Of a DNA stretch of 64,000 nucleotides, positions 10,395 through 21,100 are shown piece by piece. Numbering within the stretch: the stretch's first letter is position 1; the number at the start of each line of letters is the position of its first letter. The position numbers and the translations under genes were made by a program. The notes beneath the pieces are model-generated. The model was given only the letters and a program-made list of their open reading frames with translations, was not told where the DNA came from and searched no databases. The DNA is from Sophora flavescens (Eukaryota > Streptophyta > Magnoliopsida > Fabales > Fabaceae), in contig CM061062.1 of the NCBI GenBank assembly GCA_030762895.1, forward strand, positions 102,468,874 through 102,532,873. Reading direction: 5' to 3'.

Positions 10395-12254
10395 TCATTC
10401 GTCGGCTTTCCTGGGTGTGAGTCAGCTAATCCAAAAGGGGCACAAGGAATAGGCACAGGTTTAGGAAAAGGAGTCTTTAAACTGTCAAAATATTTCCTGG
10501 TCATATTTGGAATGCCCCAATACTTGGCAAGCCTTTTAGATTCCTTATTGTCATGCTTCCTTTTGGCTTCAGCTAAAACACTATTAACATGACGAACTAT
10601 ATCAAATGGTCTTAAGGGATTCCACTTGATTTTGTAAAATTTTTCAAAGGCTTGAATTTCTTTCTGAAGTTCACCTCGAGTTTTGGATGCTGGATCCTGT
10701 TCCTACATAGAAGAATCATCACCGTTACCCACCGTGTCTTCAATACAACTCAAGGAGGTCTTTAGACTTAGGTGGTGGTTGGAATAGTACTCATCCCACC
10801 AGTCAAGAAAGCTTTGAGTTACTCCATGGAAGATAGAGAATGAAACAGGCTGAAAAAGGCCCTACGAGCTTTATCCTCGTCACTGATGGCAACAATATTT
10901 TCATATGTTGGGGCTTTGGCATCAATAAAGTTCTAATCAGGGTTTGACGAGTAAGGAGCAGGAATAAATGACAAGCAGTTGTATTAGGCAAGTGAAGATA
11001 GATTCTATGGGTTTTGAAGCCAGGACCATCAACAAAAATGATTTTTTGGCAAAGAAATTTGATCCAAATTGACTTGTTGGATTTAGATATAGTGGTACTT
11101 AGTTTAGTAAACCACTCCGGACCGTACTTCCGGTCAATAAAAGGAGTGAAATTGATTTTTGAAGAGGTGGACGAAAGGGAGTGAAAGATTTTAAAGTAGA
11201 ACTTGAAGTTGCCAGTTTCATCTCTTGACAAAGATTCAGCAGACACATAACAGAGATAAGAGCCATAAGTATCGATTGACAAATCCGAGGGAGCTTTGTA
11301 TGAAAATTGACGCTCTAAGACAGCATTCGACCACAACTGGAGAAGCCAAAGAGGCCCTCCTATGTTGATTTTCTTTTTTCTGGATCTGACAGTATCAACT
11401 AACATACTCATACTGTCATAAAGATTAGCCAAAACGCATTGGCCCAATGCTAATCTCTTGTCAGTTGACAAAAGATTAGCAAGAGGAACATATGAAGCAA
11501 TCAAAGTAGCAGACTTGCTACAGAAGACATAAGCACATAGCCAAAGAAACAGAAAGGCTACATGTTCAGTATCAGTCACGGGTTCTTGGTCTCCACCTCT
11601 AAAATCTGTTATATATTTAGCGAAAGAGCATTTTGGAACATAGACATCAATTTAATTCTCAACTTTGACATCAGAATGCATGGTAGGGCCATCTGGACGA
11701 AGGCTCGTAATAGCTGACATGTCGAATAAAGTCGGACCCATCATTCCATAAGGGAAGTGGAAATTATTTGTGGTTCTGTTCCAGAAAAAAACTGACACCC
11801 CTATTAAAGAAAAATCTACTAATTTAACATGGCGAGAGAGCTGAATAAATTCAAAAATTCTAGCTTCTTCCCACACGTTGTGTTTTTCAGCCTGAACTCG
11901 GTCAAGCCAACTAATGTAAGCATCAAACCGAGTAGAAGGAGGCATTCTAAAAATTCTATTACTCTTTTTAAAGACATGAATGGGGATTGGAGTTAATGAA
12001 GATAAGATAACCTCATTTGAGTCAGCAGAAGGAAAAGAACCACGTAAATCCTCAGAAATTTCATTTTGGGCTACAAGAGGACCCAAGAATGCAGCAGGCG
12101 GACTTAAAGCAACGGAAGAATCATGAACATGGTAAGTTACCTTAGATTCTTGCCATAATTCTGATTCTTCCAAAATTGGGTCTTGAACTACTGCCCTAAG
12201 AGGAGCAACCGTGGCTCGAGGTACTAAGGTTGACATCTTTGAAGGTGTTGCCAT
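10395..12254 (-). pseudogene. Plant mobile domain (PMD) gene, antisense inside Tat element B
   Basis: On the minus strand the likely start is the Met at 12254 (MATPSKM); an upstream in-frame Met at 12362 would lie too close to the TATA-like box. Residues about 110-200 contain FWNRTTNNFHFPYGMMGPT, typical of the plant mobile domain (PF10536), followed by EHVAFLFLWLCAYVFCSKS and GGPLWLLQLW blocks. The frame is cut by an in-frame TAA at 11652-11654 and by frameshifts near 10950 and 10850, with another stop near 10700. PMD genes occur both as host genes and as extra antisense ORFs of Tat elements. The position between pol and the 3' LTR fits the second case. It is probably a pseudogene. Confidence 0.75.
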
Positions 12255-12379
12255 GGAGATTAAACGAAGTAAGGAAGAGGAAAGGTTTTTTTTCCTTCTC
12301 TCTCCTTTAAAGAAGAAGGGTTTTTCGCGAGGGAAGAAGAAAGGTAAGAAGAAGAAAGTCACGACAGTGATGTGACTGC

Positions 12380-12387
12380 TATTTAAA
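12380..12387 (-). promoter_or_regulatory. Possible TATA box of the antisense PMD gene
   Basis: The minus strand reads CTTTAAATAG about 130 bp upstream of the Met at 12254. A start of transcription near 12355 would give a pyrimidine-rich leader of about 100 nt. Position and sequence only. Confidence 0.35.
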
Positions 12388-12559
12388 GAAGAGTGAAGGT
12401 CTCTGGTTCGAATTCCGAGACACCTACAACATTATGATCATCCCTATTAAGTAGGGATGAAATTAAAATGAGATTTAGTTAACGGATGAAAATCTGGAAT
12501 TGAGAGAATTCGTTGGCAATTTAAAATTCAAATTTTGCTATTCTTTCGGGCAAAGCCGT

Positions 12560-12584
12560 CGAAAAGCAAAACTTGGGGGGCATC
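12560..12584 (+). other. Polypurine tract of element B
   Basis: CGAAAAGCAAAACTTGGGGG lies just before the 3' LTR. The same tract precedes the inverted LTR E at 26864-26888, which confirms the LTR edge. Confidence 0.8.
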
Positions 12585-13650
12585 TGCTAGTGGAAGAATT
12601 TCAAACTCTTGACAGAAATAATTCCGACAGGCTGACGAAGGAATTGAGGTAAAGAAAGTTATGTTCTAAATATCGAAAATACTTAGCTGATAAGAAAGTG
12701 TATATGTCGACGAAAAGATAGATTGACAAGCAGCCTTTTTGACGAAAGTCATAGGAGGATTGCCAAAGATATGGAAAAGAAAAAATGACTAAGTCTCAAA
12801 ATCGACAATATAGCCAAGATAAGTTGTCAAGCAGTTAATCCCGTCAAAGACAAGCCGGTTGACAAGGAGCAGTCCAAGACATTGAGCAGTTATTGGAATT
12901 GTATTGACAAGCAGTTTAAATGTAAAGCCTAAGAGAACTGTCAAGGACATGTGGCAGTCATTTAGATAGGAAGTTACTACTATGTAGTTATTTTATTTGC
13001 TTATAAATACTAGTTATTACAATGTAATAAACGAGGTTACTTGATACACATCTTACACATCTCGATCACATAGCAGATTGACGGATTACGTTCAAGTATT
13101 CCCTCCATCCTTCTTATTGCAATACTATGGTAAAATTCGATGCCATTTTCATTTCTTCTATTCAATTTCTTCGTTTATTCTTACTCATTTCTAGCATTTC
13201 TCTTATGTTCTTATGTTAAACTCATTTACTTCTTGAAAGTTGTATCATTTAGATTCTACTCTACTTAACTTTCTTTTTTTTAACTTATGTTTCTTCTTTT
13301 ATTATAAACTTAGTTCAATCAGGGAGTTATTTTCTACATATAAAACTACTTCCTCCTTTTAAATTTCAAATTCCCCTTTTCAAAATATAAACGATTTCGT
13401 TGTCAAGTTTCATTATTGACAATAATCGGTACATCTTTTTTTTCCCCTACACTTATACACTTGTCATAGCATCAAGTCTTTGCCAGTATATTACTAGATT
13501 TGACTAACTTGTCAAATTCATACTTGGCAGACAATACATGCACACATTTTGACGAGATTACCGAATAACTCGTAGGTCCCACACTCGCTTGATTTTTAAT
13601 TATTTGTAACAAAGGGACTTTTGGACACCAACCAAAAGCCAACATTAACA
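12585..13650 (+). repeat. 3' LTR of element B
   Basis: Begins TGCTAG after the polypurine tract and ends CATTAACA at 13650. Both edges are supported by alignment with the inverted LTR E (25213-26863), which stops at the equivalent bases. A TATAAATA box at 13002-13009 marks U3; transcription would start about 30 bp later. The 13651-14529 stretch beyond it shows no gene and may be the ankyrin gene's downstream region. Confidence 0.8.
13002..13009 (+). promoter_or_regulatory. LTR TATA box of element B
   Basis: TATAAATA in the middle of the 3' LTR. The same box is conserved in LTR E (minus strand, about 26440-26449). Confidence 0.6.
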
Positions 13651-14529
13651 GAACTTCCAACGTAGAATGTTACCTTCTAATCTATACAAAGTTGAATTTG
13701 TAAACTGTACATTCACTTTCAGTAAAATACAATTTCTAGAATTGTAAAAGACAATCATTCAGAGCTCTATATTTCACCAACCATTGCACAATCCATACTT
13801 TGGATGGAAGCCTGGAAGAGGCTACTCATTATGGACCACCAACAATTCTCTGTTCTGTCCACTTCATTTTCCAACAATAAAACATAAATTTTTACCTCAA
13901 GGTATATGGTTGTGTTCCTTTAATATTTTGATCCAATGGAATGAAGATAGCATTACAAACACAAGACTTATATGGTCAAAACCATAGTAAGTTAAACTAA
14001 ATAAACTCAACTCCACCCATCCCATTTGGAGATAAATCGGAAAATACCATTTCTATGCTTTCATATGATTTGTAACTTCAACGGATGAAAAATGGAGCCA
14101 CAGGCAGACACTTGTCCTGCCAAAACAGAATGCCGTGGCCTGCAATATTAACATTAAGCTTCTATTGCTTTCCTGCATATACACTTGATGTATATTTATT
14201 TAGCAGCAATATATCACATGGCTCTTGATACCTCTGTTAAATATCAGAATTTGACAAGAGCAAAATACTGGAACTTGCAGAGATCTAATATGAGAGACAA
14301 ATTTGAAAAAGGAATACTTTTATTTCATAATTGAAAATGCCTACTTATAGGCTTACAATCAATCTAAATTTGCTAACAAATCTTAACTACTATGAGATTT
14401 TATTGGGATGTCAATAGATAGCTAAAAATAAGGAACAAAATCTGAAACAATTACAAAGACTAGCTCTATAGAAAAATTATTCAAATTTGAGATTTCAAAG
14501 GCAAAGTCTCACAGCTCTGACACAGGCAA

Positions 14530-15141
14530 CTAGTCAGAGAACAGCTTATAGCTACGCTGAGGAACCTTCCGAAATATAGCTAAAGTCAGATCACAGTAAA
14601 GAGGTAGTTGGACTAGTGCAAAAAATGATATAGGCAAGCACGTCACAGCATATATGAGATAAATTACATATCTCATTTGATCTTCAATGATAAAGAAATG
14701 TGCTGCACAGAATGAGATCAACACAGATGCTATAGCTATTGAGAGTGATGTCAATCCCACAAGAAGCTTCCAGGGTAAGTCTACAACAAAATCCTTTTCT
14801 TGGAACCGAGATGACAATATTGAGAGAAATAAAAGGAGGGATGTGACAGAGGTGCATAGTGCAAGCAGTGATGTGAAAGCAAAGAGGTTGAAAGCAAATC
14901 GTCCTTGCAAGAGTGGCATACCGGTGTTTTGATCGGGACCACCTGGTATAGCTGTTGAGGTTGAGAATGCAACAGTTGCAACAAGTGCTGCAACCACTGA
15001 GCATGATTCTGCTGTTTTGGTGAGCCATTTACTTCCTTCTTTCACAAGATGCCTATGAGTCTCAATGAAGATATGCTTTGCTGTTTGTCCCTTCTTATTG
15101 TAACGTTCATAGAAATTTGGTGGCATAGAGTTCTTAACAAG
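14530..15141 (-). CDS. Ankyrin-PGG gene, exon 7 (PGG membrane domain)
   Basis: Acceptor TTCAG at 15142. Encodes VVAALVATVAFSTSTAIPGG and about four hydrophobic spans, then a short basic tail and the stop at 14530. Confidence 0.88.
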   Translation of the reverse strand, partial: LVKNSMPPNFYERYNKKGQTAKHIFIETHRHLVKEGSKWLTKTAESCSVVAALVATVAFSTSTAIPGGPDQNTGMPLLQGRFAFNLFAFTSLLALCTSVTSLLLFLSILSSRFQEKDFVVDLPWKLLVGLTSLSIAIASVLISFCAAHFFIIEDQMRYVIYLIYAVTCLPISFFALVQLPLYCDLTLAIFRKVPQRSYKLFSD

Positions 15142-18100
15142 CTGAAGAAGCACAAAAATTATGAGTCAAAGCAAATTAACACGCCCTTACCTATCCATTG
15201 TTTTGAGAGTCATTTACCTTATACCACTTGTATTCCCATTGCATTTGCATTCCGGCACCGGGGACACGCCAAGGCTTACGATCCTTATATGTGGCAGCAA
15301 GATGCAATGCACTGTTACCTTGGTTGTCAACTTGACGAAATGCACTCTCCTTGATTAAATTCATCTTCGTCAATAGTTCATATACACGGGGCTGCCTATT
15401 CTCTATGGCCAAAAGAACAACATTCTTGTTATCACAGTCCAAATCTTGGATAGCCACAGGGAAGTTATGTAGTATCTTTTCAACCATTTCAGTCACTCCC
15501 ATCTTTGCTGCTATTAAAATAGGTGACTCCGTTCTTTTCTTCATAACACTACTTTTTATGTTTTCTTCGCAATTATCATGCTGAAGAGCATCAGGATTCT
15601 TTCCAGAATCACAACCATACTTGTAAAAAGAAGCATTCTCAATTAGTTCATCCATCACTTGCTTAGCCCCCATGTGTTTCTCCTTCTTTCGTTGGATTTT
15701 CTTTATCCAAGATGCTCCTGAGTGCCACTCAGTTAATTATACATCGTTAGTTAATTAAGTGTAAAATATCATTTTCGTTCCTTTAACATTGAGAAGACCA
15801 ATAGATGGTGATGATTCATACTTACCAACACCACAAATGATTAGCAACAGCTTCATGGTAAGGGATAGAAATCTGATGATGACTACCCAATTGGGAGGGA
15901 ACAGCTGGTAGCGTATCTTTACTTTCTTTGCTTGCTGTTGCTCTTGCTCTACATATATTAGATGTTAATTAGGAAATGTATACGAAACTACATCTAACAT
16001 TAACACATGCATGCCACAAGAAAAGTGAAACTATAGACATAAAAACTCCCTGTGATCAGTAAAGTTGGAAGTTTGCTATAATAACCAATTCCATGAATTC
16101 TGTGATATTTTAAATGGCTTGATACATGTTGATATGCTTTGATTTATGTTTCATAGGATATGACTTGTATCATATTTACATATACAAATCATATTTCCCA
16201 TTTTGGTGTATCATATCATGTCTTCATCAATAATATCTTGTCACATAAGTTAAAATATTATATATTATTAAAAAAGGTAGAGTATGTAACAAGATATTAT
16301 TGATGGGACATGGTGTAATACATCAACATGAGACAGATGATTTGCATCCCATATTTACAAGAGGAAATAATACCGTTTCTTAGGTAGAATTTTCGTGAGA
16401 CATCATTCTCTACATCATCGGATGCAGCTTTAGGATCTTTTCCTATTGCTGTAACACAGCCCCGAAATGATAGATGAGTTAGATTGCCATATAGTACTAG
16501 CTTGCTACGTACTAGGGCTAGGTAAAAGACCAAATGAGTAATGAAACAATATCCACGCACTTAAAACTTTAAGTGCTCTCTTCAATAAAAATAAGATGTC
16601 CATGCATGTTCCATAGTTCTTTGGATAGTGATGAGTAATCTGTGTGTCTGCTTGATTATTCTTATAACATAGGCCATCGGTTTCCTCCTTGAGCTCATCA
16701 ACAATCAAACCTGACAGAATCATTCTTTACCAGAATTATACAAGGAAACTACAAATTTAATACATAATTTTCTGATCACACTCATTACACATGTTAGAAA
16801 TATCTTGTGAAAATTTATTTTAAGATCAATCGAACTTTTTTTTTAAAACAATCAAACAATTGGGTTTTTCTCAATATTATCACGCAATATTGTAAATTAA
16901 ATTTCCATAAAATTAAACATCAACAATTACAAGTTTGTGATAAAGCAGTAAATATATTTTTCCCATATCATATAATTTGTTAATATTACTATTATAGAAA
17001 TTATTTTAGTCAAAATAATTAATCTTGCTAATACCCTCAAAACCGGCAATGACACATGATGCTTTATGTTGGAAAATAGGGGTCTGGTCTGCAACAAAGA
17101 AGAGAAGAACAAGTGACATTCGCACCCTCCAAGGCGTGTAAGAACAATAGGCTTTAGGTTCGATTCGCCCCCACCAATCTCTCCTCGAAGATTGGATGCA
17201 ATAGGTGTAACCGGCGAATCCCCTTCAGGATACAATGGAGAACCTTGGTTTGGTTTTCACACCCTAAACCAAGCGTATCGTCAATGACATTTTACAGAAT
17301 AATAGTTTCCTTAAATCTCTCTGTGCATTAAGGGAAGAAAGGAAGTGATTTGGCTTGTAGAAGTTTTGCCAATTTTTTGGACATCATTCTGCATGCACAA
17401 GTGGTTCTATTTATAGACCAACTTATGCCTCTTGGTGAATGAAATAACCTTTCATGTATTTGAAATAATGATTGCAACCTTTCATGAATATACACTTGAT
17501 GAATGAACACATTTAATCATGAAAAAACACACCTATTAGGAAAGATTTGAAAGCCATGAAGAGACACACCTATTGGTGTCCTTCAACCTCTTTCCAACTT
17601 GGTGTCTTGGACTTCCATTATTTTGAAAATCCCTCACAATCCCCCACCATTTTCAAAATAAACCCAAATCCCATCATTTCGGAAATCACATGTTTTCAGA
17701 CAAAGGTATCTTGGGGATTTAAACATTTGCTTAGTAAGCCATGGTTGCACTCATCCCCAAATAAAGTGGTAGACAAGCTTTGAACCAAATATTCATTAGA
17801 ACAAGTGTCCACGACTTACACATGAAATCTCGGTACCATTGAACGACGTGTTAATGTGACACATTTGGTAAGGCCTTGTGTCGTGTATCTTTTTCATGAG
17901 AGCTTATAGAGTCAAGCCCAACTCTAAGAAGCGGCCCTATTTCACTCTCATATAGGTGGACTTTACCAAAAGCACCCCCATAAGTTGGGCACCTCAGCAC
18001 ATATATGCTATAGGTCCATTAAGAGCAAAAGCTCACCCTTTTCCTTTTGTCCTTATGGTATCCAAGTAATTTTAAACCTTGGGATGTATCTATTCGTCAA

Positions 18101-21100
18101 GTACTTGCAATCACTCTCATAGTGTACTTTGGCCACATTGAACTCAAGACTTGATACTACTCAAGTGTGAGTTGGGTTTCCACCATTGGTCATCATGTAG
18201 ATATGGGCTTGATACTCATCCCTAATGATGTTTTTCCACATCATATCACTTGTCAGTCCTTTCGTCAAAGGATGCAAGATTTCTTTCCGTCTTATAAAGA
18301 CCTTGGATATTACTCCATTTGCAACTAGTTCCTCGACATAACTTTGTCTTAGCCCAATGTTCTTGGACTTTCCATTATAAACTTGGCTATATGCTCTTGA
18401 TAGTGTTAACTGACTATCCCATTGTATGGATACTGGCACCATTAAAATTGGTATCTCATACAACAAATTTCTGAGCCATTCAACCTCTTTGTTACCTGCA
18501 GCCAGTGCTATAAAATTTTGCAGCCATGGTGGAAACGGCAATGCCGTCTTATTTCTTGAAACCCCAAGAAATATCACCCCCACCAATTGTGAAGACTCAA
18601 CTATTTGTTGAAGCATGGTTTTCTGTATAATTCATCCAATTGACATTTGTGTATCCTTCTAATTCTGAAGGATAACCATTATAGTTTTACCTATAGTTCA
18701 TTGCCCTCAACAAGTATTTCAATACTCTTGGAAAACATGCTAATGGTCTTTTCTTGGATTACTTGTGTACCTATTTAGTCTCCTATAACATATGCAATGT
18801 TTGACTGGGTACATGTCATGGCATACATTAAATATCCAATTACTTTTGAGTATTCAAGTTGTGCTACTAGACTACCTTTGTTTGGAACTGAAGTAATGCT
18901 ATGATCATAGGGAGTAGTGATAGGTTGACAATCAAAGTGATTAAATTTCTTTAATACCTTTTCTACATAGTGAGATTGGGGTAAACCTACATTCTCACCA
19001 TCTCTTATTATTCTAATTCCTAGAATCACATCATCTACCCCTAAGCCTTTCATGTCAAAATTTCTAGATAAGAACCTCTCAGTTTCTTCAACCTAATCTA
19101 GATCAGTACCAAATATTAATATATCATCAACATATAAACAAATCATGACCCCTTTTCCTCCATGGAATTTACTATGCATACCCTTGTTAGATTTATTTAT
19201 TTTATATTTAGATAGCACAACTTGATCAAACTTTTGATCCCATCGCTTAGGATCTTATTCTAGTCCATACAACGACTTATTCAATTTACACATTTTCTTT
19301 TTTTTACCATTAACCACAAACCCTTCAAGTTGTATCATATACACCTCTTCATCAATTTCCTCGTTTAGGAATACCACATCCATTTGATGGATGACAAACT
19401 TATAGATGGATCAAAGTGCCAATAGCACTCTAATTGAGGCAATTCTTGCTACCGGTGGATATGTATTTGGTCAATGCCCTCTTTTGTGTAAATCCCTTAG
19501 CAACTAATCTTACCTTAAACGTATCAATAGTTCCACCTACCTTCATTTTCCTTTTGAAAATTCATTTACAACCTATGGGTTTGGAACCGGGTGGGAGGCC
19601 TACTAGTTTCCATCTTTTATTCTCCATTATTGAGTCTATTTCCTCTTGTATAGCTTTCATCCAGGAAGCGGGATCTTGAGACCTATTGCCTCTTTAAATG
19701 TCCCTGGATCATTTTCTGTATTCTAACATATTGGCCTATAGCTGTCTATGGACTCTCTTATTCCTTCAACAAGGAACATGAAAAACCTTGGTCTATAAGT
19801 TTTCTCTTTTCTAGCTCTCTGACTTCTCTAAAGTTCTAAACCCACCAAAGTATCTTTATTAGATACATTACTTTTCGGACCATGTGCATTACTATGAACA
19901 TTATCCTTGTGACTTGGAATTGAGTTCATTAAACTTATCTTCTTGAAAGATTCTTCCCTAAACTAAATTACTGTATTAACAGAATGAGTCACTAGATTCC
20001 ATAACCATGAATCTATATGCTTTGCTAATTTTAGCATAGCCCGGGAACACACATTCAATTCCCCTTTCACTTATTTTCTTTCTTTTGGTTCAAGAACTTT
20101 TACTATTGCCCTACAACCTAACTTTGAAAAATTTGAGAATGAGTTTTCTATTTTCCAGAGCTCATGTGGGGTTATCTTGTTCCTTTGTTTGGAACCCTAT
20201 TTACTATCTAACAAGCCTTCAACATGGCTTCTCCCCAATATCATTTTGCTAGACCAACATAGGATACCATGACTTTTACCATTTCTTCTCATATCCTAAT
20301 TTTCTTTTCAACTATACTAATTTGTTATGGGAAATAAGATTCAGTTGTTTGATCAACTATTCTAGTAGACTCATAGTAACTAGGGTTGTAGAATTATTCT
20401 ATTCTTATAACTCTTAAAGCAATTGATAAATGTTTTATGACAAACAATTTTAATTTACCCACACTATATGATAACATATATAGGTATCAAAGTTTCTAGG
20501 TAATTGAACATACCTTTATATCTTAACCGTTACTAATATGGAATTCGTGATGAATTTTTAAACCATAATTGCAGCACTTAAATCACAAATTAAATGCAAA
20601 CAAAACGATACAGTGTTAACGAACACACACTTCAACCTAGCGGTTAGCACATTCCACGCTCATTTAATGCATTGCAAGTTCGAATCCCTCTGCTCGCACT
20701 GTTTCGTTTTAAATCTGTTTTCTCAAAAAACTGTAGAAAAAGTTCTCAAAAGCGGAAAATAGGATTCGAAGTCGCACCATGATAATGGATGAACACATGC
20801 ACACCACCAGGCCGACGCATACTTTGACTAGAAGTTTCAATTGTTATTCTATTTGAGCGTCTATAAAGGCACAACGCTTAGGCCATCTCCCACACCATCC
20901 GGGTCAATCAGACCCGTTTTCATGAAACCGGGTTCATTCGACCCATTCGTGACCCACATTCCTTTTTTTCTTTAGCATTCAACCCAAATCTTAATGTATT
21001 TTCGTTATCTCTGTTTTGGATTTATATTTAAACATGTTCTAGGAAAATCTAAATGGTTTTCATTATAAAAACAAACAAACCAATGATCCAATCATTCTCG

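Larger units (their letters stand above)
3589..13650 (+). mobile_element. Element B: Tat-lineage Ty3/gypsy retrotransposon, 5'-truncated
   Basis: Plus-strand order: protease, RT, RNase H, a second archaeal-type RNase H, integrase, a long region with an antisense plant-mobile-domain gene, polypurine tract and 3' LTR. The dual RNase H and the antisense extra gene before the 3' LTR are hallmarks of the Tat/Ogre lineage. The 5' LTR, primer site and gag are missing: homology begins abruptly next to the LTR of element A, so B is either truncated or split by A with its 5' part left of the window. Stops and frameshifts throughout show it is dead. The 7553-8494 stretch holds no gene that I can see. 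Confidence 0.88.

Noticed and set aside
14684..15584. Several overlapping ORFs opposite or out of frame with ankyrin exons 6-7
   Set aside because: The spliced PGG/ankyrin frame explains the region.
20630..20705. tRNA-like A/B box pair (CCTAGCGGTTAGCAC and GTTCGAATCCC) suggesting a SINE
   Set aside because: No tRNA fold, no poly-A tail and no target duplication; it lies inside the decayed copia interior. A similar GGTTCGATTC in the copia LTR shows such words occur by chance here.
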